From Defluviicoccus sp. (lineage in GTDB: Bacteria > Pseudomonadota > Alphaproteobacteria > Rhodospirillales > Defluviicoccaceae), in assembly GCA_029624735.1 (NCBI GenBank), contig JARSSM010000020.1:186001-250000 (forward strand): DNA of 64,000 nucleotides. Reading direction: 5' to 3'. Position 1 is the first letter of the stretch; every line of letters starts with the position of its first letter. The notes below the pieces were generated by a model. That model saw nothing but the letters and a program-made list of their open reading frames with translations, had not been told where the DNA came from and did not search any database. Position numbers and translations under genes: made by a program. Of the stretch, positions 1 through 8,157 are shown one piece after another.

Positions 1-60
1 GCGTCGCGCGGCAGGGGCTCCAAGGAGGGCAGGCGCTTCGCATCAAGGATATGGGGACGA

Positions 61-423
61 TTGCCGCCCGTGGATCTGGAAACGCTGCAAGAAAACGCAA
101 GGCGGGCGACGGCGCTGTTGCGGGCGATGGGCAATCCGCATCGCTTGATGATCCTGTGCCAGATCCTGAACGGCGAGAAGAACGTGAGTGAGCTTGAACG
201 GCTGATCGGCCTCAGCCAGTCGGCGCTCTCCCAACACTTGGCGCGCCTGCGCCGCGACCGTTTGGTGCAGACACGCCGATCGGCGCAGACGATCTACTAT
301 TCGCTTGCCGGCGGGGAGGCAAAGGCCGTCCTGTCGACGCTCTACAGCCTCTACTGCGGGGACGGAAAGGTGGCAGCGGACGGCGAGTCTGACGCCAGCT
401 GCGATGCCTCGAAGGCCGGCTGA
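61..423 (+). CDS. ArsR-family regulator, SqrR/BigR-like persulfide sensor
   Basis: Small winged-helix repressor of about 120 residues. The recognition helix region reads SQSALSQHLARLRRDRLV (about residues 52-69), followed by the beta-wing and the IYYSL motif typical of ArsR proteins. The classical metal-binding ELCVCD motif is absent. Instead there are two cysteines, Cys33 (MILCQIL) and Cys99 (LYCGD), exactly 66 residues apart. That is the spacing of the Cys pair that forms a polysulfide bridge in SqrR (41/107) and BigR (42/108), so a sulfide/persulfide-responsive repressor is likely. The start shown is TTG; GTG at 70 is an alternative. The frame is open to the left edge of the window, so the true start could lie upstream. 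The next gene, a ROK kinase, starts 27 bp downstream, and no sulfide-oxidation gene is visible here. Confidence 0.85.
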   Translation: MPPVDLETLQENARRATALLRAMGNPHRLMILCQILNGEKNVSELERLIGLSQSALSQHLARLRRDRLVQTRRSAQTIYYSLAGGEAKAVLSTLYSLYCGDGKVAADGESDASCDASKAG

Positions 424-449
424 GGCGCTCGGCCGGGGTATCGGCTCTC

Positions 450-1388
450 GTGACGTCGGACATGCGGATCGGCATCGACCTGGGCGGAACGAAGATCGAG
501 GGCATCGTCCTCGACGCGGCGGGAGAGGTCCGCTGGCGCCGGCGCGTCGCTACGCCCAGGGATGATTACGCCGGCACCCTAGCCGCCGTTGCCCTCTTGG
601 TGCAGGCGCTCGAACAGGACTGTGGGGCCCGCTGCAACGTCGGCGTCGGGATTCCCGGCACACTCTCCGCCGCTACCGGCCGCGTCAAGAATGCTAACGC
701 GACCTGGTTGAACGATCGCGCGCTTGATGCCGACCTCGTGCAGGCCCTTGGCCGTCCGGTCCGCCTCGCCAACGATGCCAACTGTCTTGCCGTCTCGGAG
801 GCAAGCGACGGTGCCGGTGCCGGCGCCGCTGTCGTATTCGGGGTGATCCTTGGCACCGGTGTCGGCGGTGGAATCGTCGTTCACGGCCGGCCGCTCGCGG
901 GTGCCAACGGCATCGCCGGCGAATGGGGCCATAATCCGCTGCCGTGGCCCGGACCGGACGAGCAGCCGGGACCGCCCTGCTACTGCGGCAAGCACGGCTG
1001 CATCGAAACCTTCCTCTCCGGCCCCGGCTTTCAGCGTGACTTCCAGGCTGCGACGGGGCAAGCGCTGGCACCGCCCGAGATCGCCGCTCGCGCGGTGGCT
1101 GGCGAGCCGGCCGCCGCGGCGGCGCTGTGCCGCTACGAGCACCGGCTGGCGCGCGCGCTTGCGAGCGTGATCAACGTGCTCGACCCCGATGTCATCGTCC
1201 TTGCCGGCGGCATGTCGAATATCGAGCGCCTTTACGCGAGCGTGCCGGCGCTGTGGCGTGCCTTTGTGTTTTCGGACGCGGTCATCACCCGCCTCGCCCG
1301 CAACCGCCACGGCGATTCAAGCGGGGTGCGCGGCGCCGCCTGGCTGTGGCCGGCTGGCGCGCCTTCTGAGGCGCAACTCTCCTTTTGA
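450..1388 (+). CDS. ROK-family sugar kinase (fructokinase/NagK-like)
   Basis: Cytoplasmic ATP-dependent sugar kinase of the ROK family, about 312 residues. The N-terminal phosphate-binding motif IGIDLGGTKIEGI is present, then the catalytic region LANDANCLAVSEA, the glycine-rich GTGVGGGIV, and the zinc-binding ROK signature GEWGHNPLP...CYCGKHGCIETFLSG with its His and three Cys. The C-terminal adenosine-binding part (DVIVLAGGMSN) is intact. The substrate cannot be told from sequence; fructokinase, manno/glucokinase and N-acetylglucosamine kinase members are very close. The start shown is GTG; an in-frame ATG lies at 462, just before the conserved beta strand, and may be the real start. It follows an ArsR regulator at short spacing, and a dispersed repeat begins 10 bp after its stop. 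Confidence 0.9.
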   Translation: MTSDMRIGIDLGGTKIEGIVLDAAGEVRWRRRVATPRDDYAGTLAAVALLVQALEQDCGARCNVGVGIPGTLSAATGRVKNANATWLNDRALDADLVQALGRPVRLANDANCLAVSEASDGAGAGAAVVFGVILGTGVGGGIVVHGRPLAGANGIAGEWGHNPLPWPGPDEQPGPPCYCGKHGCIETFLSGPGFQRDFQAATGQALAPPEIAARAVAGEPAAAAALCRYEHRLARALASVINVLDPDVIVLAGGMSNIERLYASVPALWRAFVFSDAVITRLARNRHGDSSGVRGAAWLWPAGAPSEAQLSF

Positions 1389-1397
1389 GACGACTGG

Positions 1398-1518
1398 CTA
1401 GTGCAGCGACCCAATCGGGCGATTCACGCCCGAGTTAGGTTGTCGCTGCACAACATATTGAAGCGCGTGCACCTTCGGCACAAACAGGATTTAGGCTCTG
1501 TTTGTGCCAGTGCACTAG
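1398..1518 (+). repeat. CTAG-bounded double-hairpin dispersed repeat, copy 1
   Basis: 121-bp non-coding element. It opens with CTAGTGCAGCGAC and closes with GCCAGTGCACTAG. The first hairpin pairs GTGCAGCGAC with GTCGCTGCAC around an inner CGGGCG/CGCCCG stem. The second pairs GGCACAAACAG with CTGTTTGTGCC-type sequence and an outer GTGCAC. Its right-hand CTAG (1515-1518) contains the stop codon of the minus-strand eipB gene. Seven further copies occur in the window. Confidence 0.93.
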
Positions 1519-2381
1519 CAGTCCGGCCGTGCGAGAGCCTCGAACTCACCCAGCTGTACGCTCAAGGTAAAATCGCTGAAGTACTGGATGATGCGGTCGG
1601 CAATGCCGTCGGCCCGATAGTGTGCGGCGATCTCGAACTCCGGCCCCGGCTCGCGCTGGTGGTAGGGAAAGAAGGCCATATGCGTCAGCCACGCAGGCAT
1701 CACGGGCAAACCGGTCTTGGCCGCCAGTTGCTCGCGCTGCGCCTGCGCCAGCGGCTTGATGACGGCATGGATCAGGTAGGGGTTGTCGAGGCTGGCGCCG
1801 TCGAAAACCACTGTCTCCAGCGACTTTTCACCACGCTCGGCCGCCCGCGTCACCGCGCGGATATGCTCGGCCGGGAACAGGGTACCGAGCGGCAAGGCAA
1901 TGACGCGATCGGCCGGCTCGCTGAAGGTGACGGTCCCGGCTGCACCGGGCCCTTCCAGCGTCGCCCGGCCGGCCAGACGCTCGACCATCTCGCCGTCCTG
2001 CTCATAGCGGGTGTAGAAGCGGAACTGCAGTCCGTCGGCCGATTCCCAGCTTGCGAACGTCCAGACCGTCTCCGCCTCGCCACCCGACTGAAAGGTGAGG
2101 TGCAGGACCGTGCGGTTCTCGACCGTCCAGCCGTCGCACCCTTGCGCGAAGCGGTAGAACATGCTGCCGTCGGCGGCTGCGACATCGCCGCGGGGCGCTG
2201 TTTTGGCAAGCGACAGACGGTAGATGGCCCGATGCGGCTGCAGCGCACTCGGGGCTGTGCCGGCGCCAGCGCCGGACCCGGCATCGGCCCCGACGCCGTT
2301 GCCGGGGATCGCCAGCACAGCGGCGATAGCGAACGAGAGCAGCCACGTCCGCGTGGACGCACGACCGCCTGCCCGGCGCAC
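1515..2381 (-). CDS. eipB: Cell-envelope integrity protein EipB (DUF1849)
   Basis: Periplasmic protein of 288 residues matching the DUF1849/EipB family, which in Brucella maintains envelope integrity and folds as a beta-spiral closed by a disulfide. The start chosen is a GTG just upstream of an evident signal peptide (RTWLLSFAIAAVLAIPGNGVGA). The only two cysteines in the predicted mature protein are at about residue 82 (FAQGCDGW) and the last residue, 288, the arrangement of the family's disulfide. Repeated beta-strand patterns such as YRLSLAKT and TVENRTVLHLTFQSGGE fit. The frame remains open far upstream, but that extension is the antisense of the diguanylate cyclase gene and was dropped. 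The TAG stop codon is formed by the terminal CTAG of the neighbouring dispersed repeat. Confidence 0.85.
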   Translation of the reverse strand: MRRAGGRASTRTWLLSFAIAAVLAIPGNGVGADAGSGAGAGTAPSALQPHRAIYRLSLAKTAPRGDVAAADGSMFYRFAQGCDGWTVENRTVLHLTFQSGGEAETVWTFASWESADGLQFRFYTRYEQDGEMVERLAGRATLEGPGAAGTVTFSEPADRVIALPLGTLFPAEHIRAVTRAAERGEKSLETVVFDGASLDNPYLIHAVIKPLAQAQREQLAAKTGLPVMPAWLTHMAFFPYHQREPGPEFEIAAHYRADGIADRIIQYFSDFTLSVQLGEFEALARPDC

Positions 2382-2673
2382 TTCCGCCCTGCCGGGGGCA
2401 GGCTGGAGCGTGTCCGGCTCCGCTGCTGTCAAGTCCGTGCCAAGTCCGCTTGTCCCCACGTTCACCCTCGCCAATCCTGCCGGTCGGCAACTCCTGCCGG
2501 GCGCACACGCCCCGGTGTTTCCGGTTCGCCACACCCGAGCGCGCCGCAATGGACCCGAACCGCTCCCAAACGCCCCAGAAAAACACTCCAAGCCACGATT
2601 CTCGCCCCGGAGAACCGCATTCGTAGCCCTGGCACACCCCTTGCTCACCTCATCGCCTGTGTAACGGCACGAA

Positions 2674-3429
2674 ATGGAGAGCACCGTGGGCAACACGCTC
2701 CTGCTGACACCGAACGTAATCGCCTCGTCTTCCGCAAGCAATGCTGGCAATGGGGAACTGGTGTCGATCATCACCCATCTGATCGACCGCCTCAATGCGC
2801 ATGGCGACCGCTTGCAGGTGGGCGCCGAGGATGCCAGCGAACTGGCGCAGCGAGTCTTGAGTGCCGCAATTGAAGCCGAGCAGGAGATCGACGACCTGCA
2901 GAGCCGGCTCGACCGCCTGCAACGCCTCGCGGTGACCGACGAGCTGACCGGTATCCTTAACCGGCGTGGCTTCGAGGAAGAACTGAGCCGCACGCTCAGT
3001 GCGGCGCGGCGCTACGGCGAGGAGGGCATTCTCGTCTACATCGATCTCGACGGTTTCAAGGAGATCAACGACACCTTCGGCCACGCCGCCGGCGACGCAG
3101 CCTTGCGCCTGGTCGGAGAGCTCCTGTCCGCCAACGTCCGCCTGACCGACCGCGTCGCCCGGCTGGGCGGCGACGAGTTCGCGGTCCTGCTCAAGCGTAC
3201 CAACTGGCAGAACGGCGTGCGCAGGGCGCGTGAACTCGGCCAGATGCTTGATCCGGCCGTCCTCGACTTCGAGGGCACCAGCATCGAGATCCGCGCCAGC
3301 GTCGGCCTGCAAGCCTATCACCCGCAGGCGGAAGGCGACGGCGCGGCGCTGATGGCGCGTGCCGATCAGGCGATGTTCGAGCACAAACGCGGGCGCGGCA
3401 GGACGCGCACCATCCGCAGGATCGCGTGA
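2674..3429 (+). CDS. GGDEF diguanylate cyclase
   Basis: Probable cytoplasmic diguanylate cyclase that makes cyclic di-GMP from two GTP. An N-terminal helical segment (about residues 25-85) ends in a short coiled coil leading into a canonical GGDEF domain: VTDELTGILNRRGFEEEL, then IDLDGFKEINDTFGH, then the intact GGDEF signature at residues 165-169. An RxxD inhibitory I-site (RLTD, 156-159) sits five residues before the signature, so product feedback inhibition is likely. No sensory domain or membrane segment is visible. ATG at 2674 has no good ribosome site; in-frame GTG at 2686, preceded by GGAGAG, is a credible alternative. It is divergent from eipB, and a gene of unknown function follows within 10 bp. 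Confidence 0.93.
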   Translation: MESTVGNTLLLTPNVIASSSASNAGNGELVSIITHLIDRLNAHGDRLQVGAEDASELAQRVLSAAIEAEQEIDDLQSRLDRLQRLAVTDELTGILNRRGFEEELSRTLSAARRYGEEGILVYIDLDGFKEINDTFGHAAGDAALRLVGELLSANVRLTDRVARLGGDEFAVLLKRTNWQNGVRRARELGQMLDPAVLDFEGTSIEIRASVGLQAYHPQAEGDGAALMARADQAMFEHKRGRGRTRTIRRIA

Positions 3430-3437
3430 GGGTAACG

Positions 3438-3965
3438 ATGCTTGGCTTGTTCCAGACGACTTCGCGCGCGGCCGGCAAAGCCGCTCCATTCGCCCCGCCG
3501 CCCGCCTCACCGCGGGCGCCCCTGCAGCCGGCGCCGCACCAGGCCGCAGGACTCAAAATGCGGCGCGACGGTGCGCGCAGGAGCCAACCCACGGCGGCTC
3601 CCCGCGGTACCGCCCGGCCTGGCCTGCCGATCCCGCGGCTCGACGCTCGCCTGGCAAACCCGCGCCAGATCGGCGAGCTGAGCATGGAGCTCTACCTTGC
3701 CGGCTGGCTCAGCTTCGAGGAGAGCGCGCTCTTGGGCTTTCAGCCGGAGCTGCACCCCGAATACGACCGCACCATCGGCGCCTTGACCGGCGAGCCGGCT
3801 GAGCCCGACCGCCCGCGCGACTTCATCAGCTTGTGGCAGGACCGGCGCGCATTCGAGTTGCGTCACAATCCCGGTGATTTCGTGCTGCATCAACGGATTG
3901 AACGCATCATCAGCGTCCTGATCGCGGCCTCTTCGTCCTTTTCCGCCGTCGCGGCCGCTGCCTGA
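3438..3965 (+). CDS. Uncharacterised protein downstream of diguanylate cyclase
   Basis: Unrecognised protein of about 175 residues. The first 70 residues are low-complexity, rich in Pro, Ala and Arg. The folded part begins around LARPRQIGEL-type sequence (here LANPRQIGELSMELYLAGW) and continues SFEESALLGFQPELHPEYDRTIGAL, then a helical tail ending in an Ala/Ser-rich stretch. This central segment looks conserved and structured, so the frame is likely real. The ATG at 3438 has a GAGGG five bases upstream; a GTG at 3426 would overlap the cyclase stop. The tight arrangement suggests co-transcription with the cyclase, possibly as an effector or regulator, but no function is assigned. Confidence 0.65.
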   Translation: MLGLFQTTSRAAGKAAPFAPPPASPRAPLQPAPHQAAGLKMRRDGARRSQPTAAPRGTARPGLPIPRLDARLANPRQIGELSMELYLAGWLSFEESALLGFQPELHPEYDRTIGALTGEPAEPDRPRDFISLWQDRRAFELRHNPGDFVLHQRIERIISVLIAASSSFSAVAAAA

Positions 3966-3994
3966 CCGGCTGCGGTCGCGCCTTCCTTCGGCCT

Positions 3995-4021
3995 CCTGCC
4001 ATCCTCGCGAGGAGCGGCAGG
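3995..4021 (+). terminator. Probable intrinsic terminator hairpin
   Basis: CCTGCC at 3995-4000 pairs with GGCAGG at 4016-4021, enclosing the self-complementary TCCTCGCGAGGA. A short T-rich patch follows a few bases later. It sits 30 bp after the stop of the cyclase-linked gene and before rquA. Confidence 0.5.
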
Positions 4022-4156
4022 GGGCCGCCTCTTTTCGGCCCTTCTTCCGTGCTAGCGGGCGCTCGCCGGCCGCCCCCCACACCCGATCCGTTTTGCGGTT
4101 GGCACAGAGACCGAAAGCAGTGTATCGGAACACGAATAATGTTCCTCGGAGGGACC

Positions 4157-4873
4157 ATGGACGGCCGCATTGACGCGGAAGGGGGGAGACTGCGTTCGCT
4201 AGAGCTTCCCGACTACCTGGTCGACACGTACCGGTGGGCCTATTTGACGCCGGCCAGCTTGGTCCTGCTCGACAATCCCATCGCGATGACGATGATTCTG
4301 TGGGGCAACTTGCCTCGCCTTGTACGCGCCGCGTGCGAGGAGTTCACGGCTGGACAGCATGTCCTGCAGACGGCAAGCGTGTACGGTCCGCTGTCCAAGG
4401 AACTGGCGACCACGCTCGGGCCTGAAGGGCTCCTTGAGGTGATCGACATCGCGCCGCTGCAGGTCGCGCATTGCCGGCAAAAACTGGCAGAGTTTCCGCA
4501 GACCCGGGTGCGCATGGGCGACGCGACCAGGCTTGAGGGCGCCGTGTTCGATGCCGCGTGCTGCTTCTTCCTCCTGCACGAGATTCCGGACGAGGAGAAA
4601 CGTGCGGTGGTGGACGGTCTGCTCGCCCGCGTACCGGTCGGCGGCAAGGTCGTGTTCATCGATTACCACCGCACGGCTGGTTGGCATCCGCTGCGCCCGG
4701 TCATGAACATGGTGTTCCGCTGGCTTGAGCCGTTCGCCTTTGGCCTCATCGACGGTGAGATTACGGCGCTCGCCAGCACGCCCGAGGAGTTCGACTGGCG
4801 CAAGGAGACCTACTTCGGCGGCCTCTACCAGAAGGTGGTCGCCGTACGGAAGGGTGATCCGAATCCGCGATGA
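4157..4873 (+). CDS. rquA: Rhodoquinone biosynthesis enzyme RquA
   Basis: Class I SAM-dependent methyltransferase fold protein of 238 residues matching the RquA family, which converts ubiquinone to rhodoquinone by replacing a ring methoxy with an amino group (SAM is the reported amino donor). Family hallmarks visible are LPDYLVDTYRWAYLTPAS and MILWGNLPRLV near the N-terminus, the atypical nucleotide loop LQTASVYGPLS in place of a canonical E/DxGxGxG, CCFFLLHEIPDEEKR, VVFIDYHRTAGWHPLRPVM and the C-terminal KETYFGGLYQKVV. ATG 4157 is preceded by GGAGGG with short spacing; the in-frame ATG at 4139 is possible. The stop overlaps the start of the next gene by 4 bp. Presence implies rhodoquinone-dependent fumarate respiration under low oxygen. 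Confidence 0.88.
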   Translation: MDGRIDAEGGRLRSLELPDYLVDTYRWAYLTPASLVLLDNPIAMTMILWGNLPRLVRAACEEFTAGQHVLQTASVYGPLSKELATTLGPEGLLEVIDIAPLQVAHCRQKLAEFPQTRVRMGDATRLEGAVFDAACCFFLLHEIPDEEKRAVVDGLLARVPVGGKVVFIDYHRTAGWHPLRPVMNMVFRWLEPFAFGLIDGEITALASTPEEFDWRKETYFGGLYQKVVAVRKGDPNPR

Positions 4874-5490
4874 CGGCTGAAACCTGGCTCCTTTTCGTCG
4901 CCGCCAGCGCGCTCGTCCTTGCGATCCCGGGGCCGACCGTGCTGCTGGTGGTGAGCCATGCGCTCGCCGGGGGCGCCGCGTCCGGCTGGCGCACCGTGCC
5001 GGGGGTGGCGCTTGGCGACGCGGTCGCGATCACCGTCTCGATCCTCGGCCTGGGCGCGCTGCTGGCCACATCGGCAGCCCTGTTCACGCTCCTGAAGTGG
5101 CTGGGTGCGCTCTACCTCGTCGTCCTCGGCATACGCTTGTGGCGATCGAGCGCTACCGATGCGCGCGAGGCGCCGGTGGCGCGGGACAGAGCCGATCGCA
5201 GCGCCACCTGGCAGGCGTTCACCGTTACGGTGCTGAATCCCAAGAGCATCGCGTTTTTCATCGCCTTCTTGCCGCAGTTTGTGGCGGCGGACGCGCCGGC
5301 TTGGCCGCAGCTTGTGATTCTGGCGCTGACCTTCGTCACCCTTGCCACACTGAACGCCACCCTGTACGCCCTTGTCGCCGGCACCTTCCGCGCCAGACTC
5401 CGACGCCTCACAACACGGCGTGCCGGCAACAGAATTGGTGGCGCCGTCCTGATCGGTGCCGGCATCGTAAGCGCGGCAACCCAGCGTTAG
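4870..5490 (+). CDS. LysE/RhtB-family exporter
   Basis: Inner-membrane protein of 206 residues of the LysE/RhtB amino-acid exporter family. The N-terminal signature AIPGPTVLLVVSHALAGG is the family motif, and the gene encodes about six hydrophobic segments, including VAITVSILGLGALLATSAAL, WLGALYLVVLGIRLWR and a C-terminal GGAVLIGAGIVSAA. The conserved loop TVLNPKSIAFFIAFLPQF is present. The natural substrate cannot be predicted; family members export lysine, homoserine, threonine or leucine. It overlaps rquA by ATGA, which implies translational coupling, although no metabolic link to rhodoquinone is known. Confidence 0.9.
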   Translation: MTAETWLLFVAASALVLAIPGPTVLLVVSHALAGGAASGWRTVPGVALGDAVAITVSILGLGALLATSAALFTLLKWLGALYLVVLGIRLWRSSATDAREAPVARDRADRSATWQAFTVTVLNPKSIAFFIAFLPQFVAADAPAWPQLVILALTFVTLATLNATLYALVAGTFRARLRRLTTRRAGNRIGGAVLIGAGIVSAATQR

Positions 5491-5665
5491 CCGGGGATTT
5501 CGAACCGCGGAAGCGCATCTCCATTTGCAGTTGATAAGGCTATTGTCGCCAACGTGCGGGCATATTCGCGTATGATCGCCATGACCGCTTTTTCCATCTA
5601 GACTGTTGACTCGAAGCAAGAAATCGTAAATTTGAGCGATCTTTGTTAGGGGAAGCTGGTTCGGC

Positions 5666-7318
5666 ATGTACGACCTTGAAAAGGTATCGACGGGGGTCAC
5701 TGGTCTCGATGACGTCTTGATGGGAGGGTACGCCGTTGGCCGTACTACCCTGATTGCCGGTGGCCCCGGCAGCGGCAAGACAAACCTCGCGCTGAACTTC
5801 GTCGTCAACGCGTGCGAGCACAACGAACCGGTCGCTTTCGTCGCGTTCGAAGAAAGCCCCAAAGCCTTACGCCGGAATGCGCAAACGATCGGCTTCGATA
5901 TCGCGTCGGCCGAAGCCGCTAAGAACATGCTCATCATCGATGCCAGCTTGCCCGGCCAGGCGGAAGTCGTGGGCGCGTTTTCGCTGAGCGGCCTGCTCGC
6001 GACCATTACGAATCAGATCACACGGTTCGGCATCCGCCATCTGGTCATCGACGGCCTCGATTCATTAACCCGCTTAAACAATGATCCTGCACTTGAGCGG
6101 CGCGAACTGCAGAATCTCAATCGCTGGCTCGTCGACAGCGACATCACGACCCTCATCACTTCAAAGTCGCACGAGGGCGAACTGGTTCCCTCGGAGTACG
6201 ACGATTTTTTGAACTACATCGTTGATTGTGTCATATTCTTGGACCACTCCGTGTTGCAAAACACTGTGACGCGCCGGCTGCGCGTCATGAAGTACAGAGG
6301 TTCCAGCTTCAGCGGCAACGCGCACGCATTTCATATCGGCATTGGTGGAATGCGGCTTCTGCCGGTTTCCTCGATCGAGCTCATGCGGCCTGGCGTCATG
6401 GAGCGTTTCTCGAGCGGTGTTGCGCACCTCGACGACATCCTCGGCGGCGGCCTCATGCGCAGCTCGACCGTCCTGATCTCCGGACCGACGGGCTCGGGCA
6501 AGACGACACTTGCGGCAACCGTTATCGCCGCCGCGAATGCACGCGAAGAGCGGGTGTTGTTCGTCAGCTACGAGATGTCGGCTGAATCGATGGTGCAGAC
6601 GATGGCAAGCGCCGGCATCGATCTGCAGACACCCGTCGATAAGGGATTGACCGAGATCTTCGCGGTACTGCCCGAAGCCACGGGAGCCGAGGCACATCTC
6701 TTTCAGGTCCTCGACAGGCTGGAGGTCTTCCGTCCCCACCTGCTCGTTGTCGACGCCATATCGGCGTGCGCCCGGATGGGTTCCGACGAAATTGCCTTCA
6801 ACTTCGTTGCCAGGCTTATCGGCATTGCCAAACGCTATCGCATGAGCGCCATTTTTACCAATCAGACCACGACCCTGATGCCCGTGCATGAGATCAGCGG
6901 CGTCGGCGTCTCATCGCTGATCGACACCGTGATCCTTGTCGATCTGATTGTTCAGGATGGCGAGCTGAACCGCAGCATTCTGGTAATGAAATCGCGCGGT
7001 ACCAATCACTCCAACCAGCAACATGAGTTCTTTATTACCAGCGGGGGGATCGTGCTTGCGGACGCCTACGTCGGCGACCAAGGCCTGATGCTCGGCACGG
7101 CGCGCCGCATGTGTGAGTACCGGATGCGCAACGAACTGCGGAACAAGACCCTGGCGATTGCTGCAAATCGCGCCTCCCTCGAGCGCAAGCGTAATGCGCT
7201 GAAGTTTTCGATCGAGGCATCCGAGGCTGAAATTCAGATGCTGGAAACGCAGATGGAGATCTCAAAGCTCGATATAGATGAGCTGGAGCAGCGCGTTGAA
7301 TCGATCCGGCGGACATAA
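5666..7318 (+). CDS. KaiC-family double-domain ATPase, divergent type
   Basis: Protein of 550 residues with two RecA-like KaiC domains and a C-terminal helical, probably coiled-coil tail (about 480-550). Walker A motifs are GGPGSGKTN (Lys38) and SGPTGSGKTT (Lys279). The first domain keeps the catalytic Glu pair (FEES); the second reads YEMS, so only one Glu remains. At the place of cyanobacterial Ser431/Thr432 it has Ser416-Ser417 (GVSSLIDT), the Ser/Ser pattern seen in non-clock KaiC homologues. It likely works as a phosphorylation-regulated hexameric ATPase. A KaiB-like gene follows 60 bp downstream on the same strand, suggesting a KaiC-KaiB pair without KaiA. A second, more cyanobacterial-like KaiC lies at 8154-9737. 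Confidence 0.92.
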   Translation: MYDLEKVSTGVTGLDDVLMGGYAVGRTTLIAGGPGSGKTNLALNFVVNACEHNEPVAFVAFEESPKALRRNAQTIGFDIASAEAAKNMLIIDASLPGQAEVVGAFSLSGLLATITNQITRFGIRHLVIDGLDSLTRLNNDPALERRELQNLNRWLVDSDITTLITSKSHEGELVPSEYDDFLNYIVDCVIFLDHSVLQNTVTRRLRVMKYRGSSFSGNAHAFHIGIGGMRLLPVSSIELMRPGVMERFSSGVAHLDDILGGGLMRSSTVLISGPTGSGKTTLAATVIAAANAREERVLFVSYEMSAESMVQTMASAGIDLQTPVDKGLTEIFAVLPEATGAEAHLFQVLDRLEVFRPHLLVVDAISACARMGSDEIAFNFVARLIGIAKRYRMSAIFTNQTTTLMPVHEISGVGVSSLIDTVILVDLIVQDGELNRSILVMKSRGTNHSNQQHEFFITSGGIVLADAYVGDQGLMLGTARRMCEYRMRNELRNKTLAIAANRASLERKRNALKFSIEASEAEIQMLETQMEISKLDIDELEQRVESIRRT

Positions 7319-7378
7319 CCCTTTTCCGCGCAGTACCGGTATTGGAAGCCGATATGTCTAGACGGAGAGTGTCCAAAG

Positions 7379-7690
7379 GTGACTGATAGTAATAGCAATC
7401 GGCAGTACGATCATATTCGGCTGGCGCTATTTGTGGACACCAGCTTGCTTTCTAGTGTCGTCCTCAAACAGGTAAGAACGCTAAAATCTGACCTGAATAT
7501 TTCTGATGATCAAATAGAAATATACAACATTAGAGATGATATAGAAAGCACGATTAAGTATTCTGTTATCGCTTGTCCGACGCTGATCCGCCTCGACCTT
7601 GATCCGCCGCGTCGCCTGATTGGAGAGTTGCGCAACAGGGACTTGGTTGTTGCCTTTCTCAACAGCGCGCCGCCGGGCAGAAATCTATAA
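7379..7690 (+). CDS. KaiB-like protein
   Basis: 103-residue thioredoxin-like protein of the KaiB family. The diagnostic C-terminal block is present: KYSVIACPTLIRL, then PPRRLIGELRNRDLV, which matches the family pattern of a cis-proline strand followed by a RRIIGDLSDR-type segment. The N-terminal strand IRLALFVDTS and helix VVLKQVRTLK correspond to the ligand-free fold. GTG is the probable start. The first two-thirds of the gene is conspicuously AT-rich compared with its neighbours (runs such as gatcaaatagaaatatac), hinting at recent acquisition or relaxed codon use. It would bind the adjacent KaiC-like ATPase. Two palindromic repeats follow. Confidence 0.83.
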   Translation: MTDSNSNRQYDHIRLALFVDTSLLSSVVLKQVRTLKSDLNISDDQIEIYNIRDDIESTIKYSVIACPTLIRLDLDPPRRLIGELRNRDLVVAFLNSAPPGRNL

Positions 7691-7814
7691 CAGATCGCCC
7701 GATCTTCTCTGTAATCTTTCGTACAGGCCCGGATAGGGTCGGCTCGGTCAAGCGCGTGGGGCGCAAACGCCGCCGCGCGATGGGCATGCCCTTATCCGCA
7801 GGGGCAGCCGGACA

Positions 7815-7937
7815 CCTCGAAGAACCCGTCATTGCGAGCGAAGCGAAGCAATCCATCGCTTATAACACATTGAAATATCTAGATTGCTTCGTCGCTATCG
7901 CGCCTCGCAATGACAGGGTCCAAAGGGTTCTTCGAGG
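7815..7937. repeat. Large inverted-repeat element (GTCATTGCGAGCGAAGCGAAG type)
   Basis: A 123-bp imperfect palindrome. Outer arms CCTCGAAGAACCC (7815-7827) and GGGTTCTTCGAGG (7925-7937) are perfectly complementary. Inner arms GTCATTGCGAG (7828-7838) and CTCGCAATGAC (7904-7914) are also perfect, followed by GAAGCAATC against GATTGCTTC. This core motif recurs in many proteobacterial genomes as a dispersed palindromic element. It lies downstream of the KaiB-like gene and may act as an mRNA 3' structure or be a small mobile relic. Confidence 0.85.
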
Positions 7938-8036
7938 CGTCCAGCCGCCAACGATCTGTGGCGCTTGGATCAGAAGTGGTCTCAAAATCCGAGACCGCTA
8001 CAGCCGTCTTCAAGCGACGGAGCCGCGGTTCAGGCA

Positions 8037-8157
8037 CTAGTGCAGCGACCCAATCGGGCGATTCACGCCCGAGTAAGGTTGTCGCCGCACAACATATTGA
8101 ATCGCGTGCACTTTCGGCACAAACAGGATGTAGGCTCTGTTTGTGCCAGTGCACTAG
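8037..8157 (+). repeat. CTAG-bounded double-hairpin dispersed repeat, copy 2
   Basis: 121 bp, CTAG at both ends (8037-8040 and 8154-8157). In this copy one base of the first stem is changed (GTCGCCGCAC instead of GTCGCTGCAC), weakening one pair; the second hairpin is intact. The right-hand CTAG supplies the stop codon of the minus-strand kaiC gene. Confidence 0.93.

Noticed and set aside
1401..2873. 490-codon plus-strand open frame starting in repeat copy 1
   Set aside because: Antisense to eipB, begins with translated repeat and shows no domain.
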